Shown here piece after piece: positions 34,829 through 43,797 of a stretch of 64,000 bases of DNA (position 1 is its first letter; each line of letters begins with the position of its first letter). The position numbers were made by a program, and so were the translations under genes. Source of the stretch: Kribbella rubisoli (lineage in GTDB: Bacteria; Actinomycetota; Actinomycetes; Propionibacteriales; Kribbellaceae); NCBI RefSeq assembly GCF_004217145.1, contig NZ_SHKR01000014.1, positions 1 to 64,000 on the forward strand, in the 5' to 3' direction. The notes beneath the pieces are model-generated. The model did no database searches. It was not told the DNA's origin and worked only from the letters and a program-made list of their open reading frames with translations.

Positions 34829-35733
34829 GCGGCGCGAGCCTCCTTCTTCGCGGCGTAAGCAGCTGCGGCCTCGCGGACCCACGCGCCGTCCTCATGCGCC
34901 TTCACGCGATGCGACAGCCGCTGCTGGTTGCACGGGCCGTTGCCCTTCACCACGTCGTACAGCTCGGTGTAGTCAGGCTCGGTGAATCGGTAGCGCCCGT
35001 CCTGGTGCACCAGTCCGTCATCAGGAACCCGCAGCCCGAGTACGTCGGCCTGCGGAACGGTCATGTCGACGAAGCGCTGCCGCAGCTCGTCGTTGCTGTG
35101 CCGCTTGATCCCCCACGCCATCGACTGCTCGGAGTGCGTCGACGCGGTGTCCGGCGGACCGAACATCATCAGCGACGGCCACCACCAGCGGTTGAGCGCG
35201 TCCTGGGCCATGGCCTTCTGCCCGGGAGTCCCGTTGCACAGCGTGTAGAGGATCTCGAACCCCTGCCGCTGGTGGAACGACTCCTCCTTGCACACCCGCA
35301 CCATGGCCCGCGCGTACGGACCGTAGGAGCAGCGGCAGAGCGGGACCTGGTTGACGATCGCGGCGCCGTCGACCAGCCAGCCGATCGCACCGATGTCGGC
35401 CCAGGTCAGCGTCGGGTAGTTGAAGATGCTGGAGTACTTCTGCCGGCCGCTGTGCAGCATGTCGAGCAGGTCCGCACGGTCCACCCCGAGCGTCTCGGCG
35501 GCGGCGTACAGATAGAGACCGTGGCCGGCCTCGTCCTGCACCTTGGCCATCAGGATCGCCTTGCGGCGCAAGGACGGCGCGCGACTGATCCAGTTGCCCT
35601 CGGGCTGCATGCCGATGATCTCGGAGTGCGCGTGCTGCGCGATCTGCCGGATCAGGGTCTTGCGATACCCGTCCGGCATCGCGTCCCGCGGCTCGATCCG
35701 GCCGTCGGCGTCGATGGTCGCCTGGAAGTCCAT
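34825..35733 (-). CDS. paaA: Phenylacetyl-CoA epoxidase catalytic subunit PaaA
   Basis: A 302-residue diiron oxygenase that makes the 1,2-epoxide of phenylacetyl-CoA, the first ring-activating step of aerobic phenylacetate breakdown. Candidate iron ligands lie in PEGNWI (E45), QDEAGHG (E68, H71) and CKEESFHQ (E160/E161, H164). ATG at 35733 begins the conserved MDFQATIDADGRIEP. It heads the paaABCDE operon. paaG, paaZ, paaJ and the ligase paaK are not in the window. Confidence 0.96.
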   Translation of the reverse strand: MDFQATIDADGRIEPRDAMPDGYRKTLIRQIAQHAHSEIIGMQPEGNWISRAPSLRRKAILMAKVQDEAGHGLYLYAAAETLGVDRADLLDMLHSGRQKYSSIFNYPTLTWADIGAIGWLVDGAAIVNQVPLCRCSYGPYARAMVRVCKEESFHQRQGFEILYTLCNGTPGQKAMAQDALNRWWWPSLMMFGPPDTASTHSEQSMAWGIKRHSNDELRQRFVDMTVPQADVLGLRVPDDGLVHQDGRYRFTEPDYTELYDVVKGNGPCNQQRLSHRVKAHEDGAWVREAAAAYAAKKEARAA

Positions 35734-35745
35734 ACCCGCAGCATA

Positions 35746-35783
35746 TGTGACACTTTTCGTCCAAATCAACAACAGGTGTCACA
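35746..35783. promoter_or_regulatory. Inverted repeat in the paaA promoter region
   Basis: TGTGACAC (35746-35753) and GTGTCACA (35776-35783) are perfect 8-bp inverted copies 22 bp apart. They begin 12 bp upstream of the paaA ATG and are embedded in locally AT-richer DNA. The layout suits a dimeric repressor such as a PaaR-type TetR regulator, but no such gene is in the window. Confidence 0.5.
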
Positions 35784-35896
35784 AAGGTGGTCGTAACCCC
35801 ACCCCTGGAGTGGGTTCAGGACGCTGGGTACGGCGTCCGGCGACCGGGAGGATCGAGGTAACAGTTCAAGACCTAAACAGTTTTGGAGATCCTCCC

Positions 35897-37090
35897 GTGA
35901 CTACAACTCTCGCCCCGGCCAGATCCGACTCAGATCATCGCGGACCGGTCACCGGTAAAGAACGTGCGCTCGCTCCCGACCTCATCCGCGGCGCGATGCT
36001 GCTGCTGATCGGCCTGGCCAACAGCGCGAACTTCGCCTTCGCGGGCCAGCCCGGCGTGGAGAGCGCGCCGCACGGCTTCGAGCGAATCCTGAACTTCCTC
36101 AAACTCACCTTCGTCGACGCCCGCGCGTACCCGGTCTTCGCGGTGATGTTCGGCTACGGCCTGGTCCAGCTCGCGCGTCGGCAGCAGACGTCCGGCGCGA
36201 CGCCGAGCGCAGTACGGCGGATCCTGCTCAAGCGCAACGGCTGGCTGGTCGCATTCGGCCTGCTGCACGCGACGCTGCTGTACTTCGGTGACTTCCTCGG
36301 CGCGTACGGAGTCGTCGGGATCATCTGCGCCCTGTTCCTGCTGAACCGCGGCGACAAGTTCCATCGGATCGTCATCGGCATCTGGGCGTTCATGGCGGTC
36401 GAGGTCGTCGTCTTCGGGGCCCGGGCAGTGCTTGCCGTCGTCAACAGTTCCGGTCCCGTGCACGCGCTGACCAACGAGCCGAACCCGTCGCTGGCGGCAA
36501 CGTCGTACTTCGCGAGCATGGTCGACCGGCTGCACGAGTACCCGGCGCACTTCGCGAGCGTGCTGGGCTTCATCGTCATCGTCTGGCTGGGGATCTGGGC
36601 CGCCCGCAAGCAGATCCTCGAGAACCCGGCCGCTCACAAGCCCTTGCTGGTCTCGGTTGCCTCGATCGGTCTCGGCATCACCGTCCTCGGCGGACTGCCG
36701 CTGGCCTTCGTCGGCGCCGGCTGGCTGCACGTCGACGAGTCGGCGGTCGGCGCACTCAGCTACCTGTCCCACGTCAGCGGGATGTTCGGCGGACCTGGGT
36801 ACGTCGCCCTCTTCGGTCTGCTCGTCGCCCGCATCAGCAAGCTTTCGCTGCCGGTCCGCGCGATCTCCGCACTGGGTCAGCGCTCGCTGTCGGGCTACCT
36901 GTTCCAGTCGGTGTCGTGGATGGTTCTGCTCGCACCGTTCACGCTGGACCTGCGGTTCGGGAGTACGGCGTACACCGCGGCGCTGGTCGCGATCGGGGTC
37001 TGGATCATCTCCGTCGTCGGCGCCTACGCGATGAGCAGGCGTTCCTACCGCGGGCCGGCCGAGACCCTGCTGCGGCGGCTCGTGTACTGA
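35897..37090 (+). CDS. DUF418 family membrane protein
   Basis: A 397-residue integral membrane protein of the DUF418 family. It begins with a variable soluble stretch followed by APDLIRGAMLLLIGLANS, and ends with the conserved ALGQRSLSGYLFQSV motif and further helices. About eight to ten transmembrane segments are visible. The family is related to acyltransferase-3-like membrane proteins, but its function is unknown. GTG at 35897 was chosen because GGAG lies 8 nt upstream and upstream frame sequence is shadow of paaA. Confidence 0.88.
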   Translation: MTTTLAPARSDSDHRGPVTGKERALAPDLIRGAMLLLIGLANSANFAFAGQPGVESAPHGFERILNFLKLTFVDARAYPVFAVMFGYGLVQLARRQQTSGATPSAVRRILLKRNGWLVAFGLLHATLLYFGDFLGAYGVVGIICALFLLNRGDKFHRIVIGIWAFMAVEVVVFGARAVLAVVNSSGPVHALTNEPNPSLAATSYFASMVDRLHEYPAHFASVLGFIVIVWLGIWAARKQILENPAAHKPLLVSVASIGLGITVLGGLPLAFVGAGWLHVDESAVGALSYLSHVSGMFGGPGYVALFGLLVARISKLSLPVRAISALGQRSLSGYLFQSVSWMVLLAPFTLDLRFGSTAYTAALVAIGVWIISVVGAYAMSRRSYRGPAETLLRRLVY

Positions 37091-37108
37091 CTTGCGAGGA
37101 TGAGAGCC

Positions 37109-37720
37109 ATGAGTGACTTCGGCGTACCGGAACCCGCCAACCTCTCCGATCTCTCCGGGCAGTCCGGTGAGTCCCCGGTGGCCGAGACGAGTGTGCGGCT
37201 CGCGCTGCCGGCGGAGGCGAACGAGATCGGCGAGATCCAGGTCGCGGCCTGGCGGTCGGCGTACGCCGGGCTCCTGCCGGCCGATGTCCTTGCCGACCTC
37301 AACCCGGCGCAGTTCGCAGCCCAGTGGCGGGCCGCGCTGCTCGCGCCGGGCGAGGCCCGGAACCGGGTGATGGTCGCGCTGGCCGGCCGTACGTTGGTCG
37401 GCTTCGCGGCCATCACGCCGTCGGACGACCCGGACGCCGATCCGCAGCGGGACGCCGTGATCGCCGAGCTCGCAGTACAGCCGGACGCGACCCGGGCCGG
37501 CCACGGCTCCCGGCTGCTGAACGCCGTCGTCGACACGATCCGCGCCGACGGCTTCGGCCGGTTGACCGTCTGGGTCAACTCCACCGACGACGTCCTCCGC
37601 GCCTTCTACACCGAAGCCGGCTGGGCTCCGGACGGTGCCCACCGCGAGCTGGATCTGTACGGCGACGAGTCGGTCCGCATCAAGCAGATCCGGCTGCACA
37701 CCGATCCGGGAACCGCATAG
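37109..37720 (+). CDS. GNAT family N-acetyltransferase
   Basis: A 203-residue acetyltransferase. The domain starts after about 25 non-conserved residues. IQVAAWRSAYAGLLP is the usual first helix of this subfamily, and QPDATRAGHGSRLLNAV is the acetyl-CoA-binding motif A. WVNSTDDVLRAFYTEAGW is the C-terminal motif. The substrate is unknown. It follows the DUF418 gene by 18 bp on the same strand. The ATG at 37100 is an alternative start. Confidence 0.9.
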   Translation: MSDFGVPEPANLSDLSGQSGESPVAETSVRLALPAEANEIGEIQVAAWRSAYAGLLPADVLADLNPAQFAAQWRAALLAPGEARNRVMVALAGRTLVGFAAITPSDDPDADPQRDAVIAELAVQPDATRAGHGSRLLNAVVDTIRADGFGRLTVWVNSTDDVLRAFYTEAGWAPDGAHRELDLYGDESVRIKQIRLHTDPGTA

Positions 37721-37761
37721 CAGTCGCTCGATCGGCGACGAGCCGGGGGTGGTGCTCGACC

Positions 37762-37802
37762 ACGTGACGCGGACATGACAGGTTGTCACGGTCCGATCAC
37801 GT
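37762..37802. promoter_or_regulatory. Extended hyphenated dyad upstream of the secreted aminopeptidase
   Basis: The 41-bp dyad is symmetric about position 37782. Its arms carry ACGTGA (37762-37767), GGAC (37771-37774) and TGACA (37776-37780), answered by TGTCA (37784-37788), GTCC (37791-37794) and TCACGT (37797-37802). Spacing differs by one base between the arms. It ends 23 bp before the peptidase ATG, the expected place for an operator. Confidence 0.55.
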
Positions 37803-37825
37803 AACGCCATCCGCTGGAGTTCTGC

Positions 37826-39547
37826 ATGAAGTACCTGACCCTGGCCGTCGGCCTGGGCATTTCCGCTGCTGCCGTTCTCGTCATACCGGGGTCCGGGGCG
37901 ACCGCCTCGATGCAGACGGCGACCGTCGTCGACAAGCCGCACCAGGTGGCCAACAAGTACCTCGAGCAGAGACCCGACTGGATCCTGTGCGGTGACCCCG
38001 AGTTCCGCACGTACTGCGCGAAGATCACCGTTCCGCGCGACTGGGCCAACCAGTACGCCGGGAACGATCTCCAGATCGCGGTCAGCAAGGTCGCGCCCGC
38101 CAAGGGCAAGCCGAGCCGCGTGGTGTTCGGCAACCCGGGCGGACCGGGCGGCGCCGGCCTCGGCATGGCGCCGTACCTCGCGAGCCAGGCGCCGCTGGCC
38201 AAGGACCACCTCACCGTCGGCTTCGACCCGCGGGGCACGGGCGGCAGCACCAATGTCAGCTGCGACGGCAGCCCCGGCTACACGATGGATGCCCGCGATC
38301 GCGACCCTGCGAACCAGGCGCTGATCTCCGAGGCCTCGGCGATGGTCAAGCCGTACTGCGACCGCCAGTCCCGCGGGCTCCTCCCCTACATCACCACCGC
38401 GCAGACCGTGCAGGACATGGACCTGATCCGGCAACTGCTGGGCTTCGACAAGATGGACTACGTCGGGTACTCCGGCGGCACCTGGCTCGGGGCCTACTAC
38501 CAGACCTACTTCCCCGACCACGTCGGCCGCTTCGTTCTCGACTCGAACACGGACTTCACCAAGACCTGGTTCGACACGTTCGTCAGCCAGCCGCAGGCGT
38601 TCGAGCGCCGGTTCCGTGAGGACTTCGCGCCGTGGGCAGCGAAGTACGACGACCAGCTGCACCTCGGTTCGTCACCCGGTGAAGTCATCCGGACCTACGA
38701 GCGGTTGCGGCGAGCGCTGAAGGAGCGGCCCGCGGTCGAGGAGTTCCTGGACGCGGCGGTTCAGGTGACGTACGACCAGAACACGTTGGACATGATGGTG
38801 GCCAACGATATGTATACAAAGCTCGACTTCTATTCACTCGCGGTCGATATGGCATTTATCCGCGACCTTTCCGCGGCACAGGCAAAAGGTGGCCCGCAGG
38901 CCGCGCAACACCGGGTCGACGGCCTCTCGCCGGCTCGCCAGCAGCAGCTCGTGCAGCGCGCGAACCGTGCACCGGTCGGGCTCCGCACGTTCGGCCCGTC
39001 TGGCACCGTCGACTCCGAGGACGCGACTTTCAACGCGATCACCTGCAACGACACCGCGTGGCCGCAGGGTCCTGAGGCCGGCGCACAGCTGGCGGCCCGC
39101 CTCGGTCCGCACTTCCCGCTGATCGGCTGGACGATGACCGAGAACCCGTGCTTCTACTGGAACCGCCCGAACCTCACCATGCCGACGCCAACCGGCAAAG
39201 GCTTGCCCACAACGCTGATGGTGCAGTCGGTGCACGACCCGGCCACCAACTACGGCCTCGCCGTCTCGGCCCACAACCGGTACGCGGGTTCGCGACTGCT
39301 GACCGTCACCAACGAAGGCGACCACGGCATCTACGGCGGCGTGAACCACTGCGCGGACAGGATCGTCAACACGTTCCTCACCACCGGGAAGGCACCGGCC
39401 AAGGACGCCAGCTGCGCCGGCGAAGGTATCCCGGCGCCGGACAAGCTGATGCCCGGCCTCGACGGGGCCGGCACCGGCTACAGCAAGGAAACTCCTTTAC
39501 GAAGGATCGCCGGATTCACAAAAGCCGTTTCCGGTTATCTCCGCTGA
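37826..39547 (+). CDS. Secreted tripeptidyl aminopeptidase-type alpha/beta hydrolase
   Basis: A 573-residue exported peptidase of the streptomycete Tap/Slp type (S33-like) that releases N-terminal tri- or aminopeptides. A Sec signal peptide (residues 1 to about 28) is followed by the oxyanion region FGNPGGPGGAG and the nucleophile S216 in GYSGGTW. The C-terminal TAP-like domain has VHDPATN and GDHGIYGG, which supply the Asp and His. Six or more cysteines suggest disulfides outside the cell. No membrane anchor or lipobox is seen. Confidence 0.9.
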   Translation: MKYLTLAVGLGISAAAVLVIPGSGATASMQTATVVDKPHQVANKYLEQRPDWILCGDPEFRTYCAKITVPRDWANQYAGNDLQIAVSKVAPAKGKPSRVVFGNPGGPGGAGLGMAPYLASQAPLAKDHLTVGFDPRGTGGSTNVSCDGSPGYTMDARDRDPANQALISEASAMVKPYCDRQSRGLLPYITTAQTVQDMDLIRQLLGFDKMDYVGYSGGTWLGAYYQTYFPDHVGRFVLDSNTDFTKTWFDTFVSQPQAFERRFREDFAPWAAKYDDQLHLGSSPGEVIRTYERLRRALKERPAVEEFLDAAVQVTYDQNTLDMMVANDMYTKLDFYSLAVDMAFIRDLSAAQAKGGPQAAQHRVDGLSPARQQQLVQRANRAPVGLRTFGPSGTVDSEDATFNAITCNDTAWPQGPEAGAQLAARLGPHFPLIGWTMTENPCFYWNRPNLTMPTPTGKGLPTTLMVQSVHDPATNYGLAVSAHNRYAGSRLLTVTNEGDHGIYGGVNHCADRIVNTFLTTGKAPAKDASCAGEGIPAPDKLMPGLDGAGTGYSKETPLRRIAGFTKAVSGYLR

Positions 39548-39925
39548 ACGAACGCTTGACCAGGCGTTTGAAAGTGGGCCGGAATTGCCTACGCACGGGC
39601 AGAATCCGATCACCATCGGCGAATTCCGGCCGCTGCTTTCGTTGTCAGGACATATTTGTCAGGGCGATGTCAGGGTTGCGTCCCTGTCTGACACAGCGTG
39701 ATCACGACAACCTTGAGTCAGCGCGGAGGAGCCAGTCGTCGACTGGGAGGGCTCGATGACGGTGACCATCGCGGACGTGGCTTCGGCCGGCTGTGAGGTG
39801 GGGGGACTGCCTGGGGGGTCAGACAGAAGGCACAGCCGGCCGGGTCACGAATCGTGCGCCCGCGCCTCTAGATCCCTCGCGGGGTACCGTCGATCCCCCA
39901 GGTCGTGGTGCCTCGCGAGGCATGT
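39548..39925. other. Gene-free interval between aminopeptidase and regulator genes
   Basis: This 378-bp stretch has no convincing gene. Just after the aminopeptidase lie three TGTCAGG words (39640-39675) and a small CAGGG/CCCTG hairpin near 39670-39685 that may terminate that gene. A short open frame from 39756 has a plausible GGGAGG upstream, but its translation is Gly/Arg-rich and resembles nothing. The right part holds the hairpin listed separately. Confidence 0.6.
39875..39920 (-). terminator. Hairpin terminator after the XRE/NB-ARC regulator
   Basis: CCTCGCGGGGTACC (39875-39888) pairs with GGTGCCTCGCGAGG (39907-39920). There are 12 Watson-Crick pairs and two positions that are G-U in the plus-strand RNA, with an 18-nt loop. 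It begins 6 bp beyond the regulator stop codon. Confidence 0.6.
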
Positions 39926-42436
39926 TCAAGTCAGGGTCGGTGAGCCGGCCGCAGCCGCGCCGGGTGGCGGATAACCGTCGGCCACCGCGGCCAGCGGGAC
40001 AGCCCGGCCGGCCGACCAGGCGGTCCGGAAGGCCCGGCGTTCCAGCGCCGCTTCGACCGCGGCTCGCGTCGCTTCGCAGTCAGCCTTCTCGATCACCGGC
40101 ACAGGCGCACGGATGACCTCCCGGATCCCGTCGGCGGCACCGAGCAGGAACGCGGCGTACTCGCTCCGCTCACGCTGTTGCGCGACCGCTGCCAGTTCCT
40201 CGAGCACACTGGCCGACCGCCACCGATCGCCCAGATCGCGATGCTCGGCCAAGCTCTCGTCCAGCAGGTGTACGGCGCGCTCGGTGTAGCCGCGACGCCG
40301 CTCGATGATGCCGAGCTGGTTCAGCGACCAGGCCACACCCTCGCGGTACCCGAGCCGCTGGGACAGCGCGAGGCTCTCCTGCAACAGGTCCTCCGCCTCG
40401 ACCAGCTCACCGCCGTACTGCGCGATCGCGCCGAGGCTGATGAGCGACCAGGCGAGACCTTCGCCGTCGCCGACGACCCGGAACGCGTCGCGGGCGCGCT
40501 GGCACCGGCGCGCGCCGATGTCCAGGTCGCCGCGCAGCCAGGCCACGAAACCGAGGTGGTTGTGCGCCCAGGCCATCCCGGCGCGGTCGCCGAGGCTCTC
40601 GTACAGGTCGTAGCTCTCGCAGTGCAGATCCTCGGCGGCGCCGTAGTCCCCGCGTTCTCGAGCGACTCCACCGAGGCGCTGCAGCACGAGCGCAGTACCA
40701 GCTGCGTCGTCCAGATCCTTGTACTGACGCAGGGCGGTCTGCAGGCGGTCGGTCGCGGCGTCGTACTCGCACTGGAGGAACGCCAACGTCCCAGCGCCCA
40801 GATTTGCTTTCGCACAGGCCGGGGACAGGTCAGCCATCAGGTCGGCCGGTAACGAGTCTCCAAGTGCCAATGCTCGCTCCAGCCAGCGACTGCCCTCGGC
40901 GTAGTGGCCATGCATCGAGCAGAACAGCCAAAGGCCGGCGGACAAGCGCAGTGCGGCAGCGGGCGAGCTGGTCCGCAGTGCCCAGGCCATCGCGGCCCGG
41001 AGGTTGTCCAGCTCGTTCTCCAGCCGGTCGAGCCATTCCTCCTGCGTCGGACCTCGTAGCTGTCCTTCGGCCTCTTCGGCCAGGCTGATGTAGAACTGGG
41101 CGTGCCGCTCGGCTGCCTCGTCCGTCCGGCCCACAGCCACCAGCCGGTCGGCCGCGAACTCCCGGATCACCGCGAGCATGTAGTACCGCGTGACGCCACG
41201 CCGCCGGGTCACCCGGATCAAGGACTTGTCGACCAGCCGTCCGGTGAGGTCGAGCGCTTCGGCTCGCTCCAACGGACCCGGATGCGCCTGCCCGGACATG
41301 ACCGTCGCGGCCGCGTTGAGCGTCCAGCCGCCGACGAAGACCGACAGCTGGGCGAACACGTCCCGCTCGGCCGGCGTGAGCAGGGCATGGCTCCACTCGA
41401 TCGCGCCGTACATCGACTGCTGGCGTGGCGACGCGGTCCGTGAACCGCCGGCCAGGATGCCGAACGACGTCTCGAGTTCGGAAGCCAGCTCCTCGATCGT
41501 CATCACGTTCGTCCGCGCGGCGGCCAGCTCGATCGCCAGCGGCATGCCCTCGAGTCGGCGTACGACGCGGGCAACCTGATCGAGCTGGCCGGTCGTGTCG
41601 TAGCCGCGCGCGGTCGCCCGCTCGACGAAGAGCCGGACGGCGTCCGATGTCTCCGGCTGGTCCTCGTCGTGCGGCAGCGAGAGCGCCGGTACGACGTACA
41701 CGCTCTCGCCGGGGAGCCGTAGCAGCTCGCGGCTGGACGCGAGGATCGACAGGTTCGGGCAGTACTCCAGCAGCGCAGCGCTGATCTGACCGACTGTGGC
41801 CACTACGTGCGAGCAGTTGTCGAAGACCAGCAGCATGGCGCTGCGGCCGATCTGCTCGGCGATCTCCTCGACCAGTCGCGTGCTCTCCAGCGGGTGCAGG
41901 CCGACGGACGCGGCGACCGCCGGCATGACACCGGCCGGGTCGTTCAGCGCAGCGAGCGGCACCCAGCAGATGCCGTCCTGGAAACTGTCCGCGACCTCGT
42001 TCGCCACTGCCAGCGTGAGTCTCGTCTTGCCGACCCCGCCCGGCCCGGTCAACGTAAGCAAACGCGTGATTCGCTTCCCCAGCAGGCGACTCGTCGCGGT
42101 CAGCTCGGTCGTGCGCCCGATCAGTTCGCTCGTCGGCGCCGGCGGTTGCCGCATCGGCGTGCGGGTGGTGTCCGCCTCTTTGCGGGCGGCCGCGGTGAGC
42201 CGGGAGCGGTCGGGATCGCCGAGTCGCAGCGCGTCAGCGAGCAGGCGCAGCGTGTGCGCCCGCGGCGCACGCCGCCGGCCCCGCTCCAACGCCGCGATCG
42301 CGTCGACGCTCAGTCCGGCTCGTTCGGCCAGTGCCTCCTGCGACAGCCCGGCTTCACGCCGGTGCCGACGCAACAGGCCACCGAATCCGGCCCCCTGCAC
42401 GTCGTCCGAGCCGCGGCGAGACCCTTCTGATGGCAC
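39926..42436 (-). CDS. XRE-type HTH regulator with NB-ARC ATPase and TPR domains
   Basis: An 836-residue signal-transduction ATPase regulator. The N-terminal helix-turn-helix lies at about residues 17-75 (LSQEALAERAGLSVDAIAALERG). It is followed by an NB-ARC/AAA domain with the P-loop GPGGVGKT at 131-138, a Walker B-like LLVFDNCSH, and LASSRELLRLPGE. A winged-helix part and many tetratricopeptide repeats come next (about 440-790). Its ligand and targets are unknown. The layout resembles SARP/AfsR-like regulators but with an XRE rather than an OmpR-type DNA-binding domain. Confidence 0.9.
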   Translation of the reverse strand: MPSEGSRRGSDDVQGAGFGGLLRRHRREAGLSQEALAERAGLSVDAIAALERGRRRAPRAHTLRLLADALRLGDPDRSRLTAAARKEADTTRTPMRQPPAPTSELIGRTTELTATSRLLGKRITRLLTLTGPGGVGKTRLTLAVANEVADSFQDGICWVPLAALNDPAGVMPAVAASVGLHPLESTRLVEEIAEQIGRSAMLLVFDNCSHVVATVGQISAALLEYCPNLSILASSRELLRLPGESVYVVPALSLPHDEDQPETSDAVRLFVERATARGYDTTGQLDQVARVVRRLEGMPLAIELAAARTNVMTIEELASELETSFGILAGGSRTASPRQQSMYGAIEWSHALLTPAERDVFAQLSVFVGGWTLNAAATVMSGQAHPGPLERAEALDLTGRLVDKSLIRVTRRRGVTRYYMLAVIREFAADRLVAVGRTDEAAERHAQFYISLAEEAEGQLRGPTQEEWLDRLENELDNLRAAMAWALRTSSPAAALRLSAGLWLFCSMHGHYAEGSRWLERALALGDSLPADLMADLSPACAKANLGAGTLAFLQCEYDAATDRLQTALRQYKDLDDAAGTALVLQRLGGVARERGDYGAAEDLHCESYDLYESLGDRAGMAWAHNHLGFVAWLRGDLDIGARRCQRARDAFRVVGDGEGLAWSLISLGAIAQYGGELVEAEDLLQESLALSQRLGYREGVAWSLNQLGIIERRRGYTERAVHLLDESLAEHRDLGDRWRSASVLEELAAVAQQRERSEYAAFLLGAADGIREVIRAPVPVIEKADCEATRAAVEAALERRAFRTAWSAGRAVPLAAVADGYPPPGAAAAGSPTLT

Positions 42437-42464
42437 AGGACGGCCCCACCCAGTCTCCGACCTT

Positions 42465-42484
42465 TACGTGGCGGCTGCCACGTA
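42465..42484. promoter_or_regulatory. 20-bp palindrome upstream of the XRE/NB-ARC regulator
   Basis: TACGTGGC and GCCACGTA are separated by GGCT, a perfect 8-bp dyad centred about 40 bp upstream of the regulator start. It could be an autoregulatory operator. It also lies 75 bp beyond the stop of the TPR membrane protein gene on the same strand, so a termination role is possible. Confidence 0.5.
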
Positions 42485-42558
42485 CCCTCACGAAGGTATC
42501 CCGTTCAACCCCGCGTTGTCAGTGTTCCCGGGTCCTTCACAGCGAACTCCCGAGTAAC

Positions 42559-43002
42559 TCAGGACGTCTTGTCGTGCTGGGAAATCGCGGCCCGCATGGT
42601 CGCGCGGGCCCGCTTCCGGTCCCCCGCCGCGTCGTACGCCGTCGACAACCGGAACCACACGCGCCAGTCGTCGGGCGCCGCTTCCGCTTCGGCCTTGTAC
42701 TTCCCGAAGGCCTCGTCCGCGGCCGCCCGATCGATCCGCCCGGATGGCCGCCGCGGCAGATCGTCAACCGGCAAACCGCCCGACGCCTCCAGTTCGCGCG
42801 CCAGCACTTCGGTCTGCCGGCCGAACTGGAGCTCCCGCCACACCAGGTATGCCCCGAGCAACGGGATGACGAGAACGGCGATCCCCAGCACGATCGCGAC
42901 CGGCTCACCGGTCCCGATCAGCAGCACACCCCGCCAGCCAAGCAGTACGGCGTACGCGACGAAAACGACCGCCAGCAGGATCGCCGTCCGCTTCCCGCTC
43001 AT
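42559..43002 (-). CDS. Small membrane protein with C-terminal tetratricopeptide-like region
   Basis: A 147-residue protein with two N-terminal transmembrane helices (about residues 7-27 and 34-54). A short soluble part follows, in which DDWRVWFRLSTAYDAAGDRKRARATMRAAI reads as a single TPR-like hairpin when taken as two segments. Its ATG directly abuts the dapB stop codon, so it is co-transcribed. Similar small proteins beside dapB occur in actinobacteria, but no function is known. Confidence 0.75.
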   Translation of the reverse strand: MSGKRTAILLAVVFVAYAVLLGWRGVLLIGTGEPVAIVLGIAVLVIPLLGAYLVWRELQFGRQTEVLARELEASGGLPVDDLPRRPSGRIDRAAADEAFGKYKAEAEAAPDDWRVWFRLSTAYDAAGDRKRARATMRAAISQHDKTS

Positions 43003-43749
43003 TTAGGCGAGGTCCAGGAAGTGTTCTAGGCCTACGGTCAGGCCGGGGGTGGTGCCGATCCGGCGTACGCCGAGGAGGACGCCGGCCATGAACGACGTAC
43101 GGGCCATCGAGTCGTGGCGGATCGTCAGGGTCTCCCCCTCGTCGCCGAGCAGGACCTCCTGATGCGCGATCAGGCCGCGGAGCCGGACGCCGTGCACCCG
43201 GATCCCGTCGACGTCCGCGCCGCGCGCACCGTCGAGGGCGGTCGTGGTCGCGTCCGGGATCGGCTTGGACCCGGCCTCACGACGCGCGTCCGCGATCAGC
43301 TCCGCCGTCCGCCGGGCGGTGCCGGACGGGGCGTCGACCTTGTCGGGGTGATGCAGCTCGACGATCTCGACCGACTCGTAGTACGGCGCTGCCTTCGCGG
43401 CGAACTGCATCATCAGCACGGCGCCGATCGAGAAGTTCGGCGCGATCAGTACGCCGGTGGACGGGCTGCCGGCAAGCTGCGAACGCAGCGTGGCCAGCCG
43501 CTCCTCGTCGAACCCGGTGGTGCCGACGACCGCGTTGATGCCGTGCTCGATGCACCACGCGAGGTTGCCCATCACGACCTCGGGCCGGGTGAAGTCGACG
43601 ACCACCTCGGCACCGGCCTCGGTCAGCTGGTCCAGCTCGTCACCCTGGTCGAGTCGCGCGACCAGCTCACAGTCGGCGGCCTCCTCGACCGCGAGGCACG
43701 TCTGAGCGCCCATCTTGCCTTTGGCTCCCAGCACACCGACCTTGATCAT
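43003..43749 (-). CDS. dapB: 4-hydroxy-tetrahydrodipicolinate reductase
   Basis: A 248-residue NAD(P)H-dependent reductase, the step after DapA in diaminopimelate synthesis. GVLGAKGKMG is the nucleotide-binding loop. ELHHPDKVDAPSGTA carries the catalytic histidine pair and lysine with the SGT substrate loop. ATG at 43749 has GGAAGGG at 5-nt spacing; GTG at 43755 is less likely. The usual neighbours dapA and thyX are displaced; dapA is 15 kb away. Confidence 0.96.
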   Translation of the reverse strand: MIKVGVLGAKGKMGAQTCLAVEEAADCELVARLDQGDELDQLTEAGAEVVVDFTRPEVVMGNLAWCIEHGINAVVGTTGFDEERLATLRSQLAGSPSTGVLIAPNFSIGAVLMMQFAAKAAPYYESVEIVELHHPDKVDAPSGTARRTAELIADARREAGSKPIPDATTTALDGARGADVDGIRVHGVRLRGLIAHQEVLLGDEGETLTIRHDSMARTSFMAGVLLGVRRIGTTPGLTVGLEHFLDLA

Positions 43750-43797
43750 GCGCACCCTTCCTGTCCCGGCCGCTCCGGATTCAAGGGCAACAGGATC

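Noticed and set aside
35930..38662. A 910-codon minus-strand open frame opposite the DUF418, GNAT and aminopeptidase genes
   Set aside because: It covers three genes with clear families and gives only charged low-complexity sequence.
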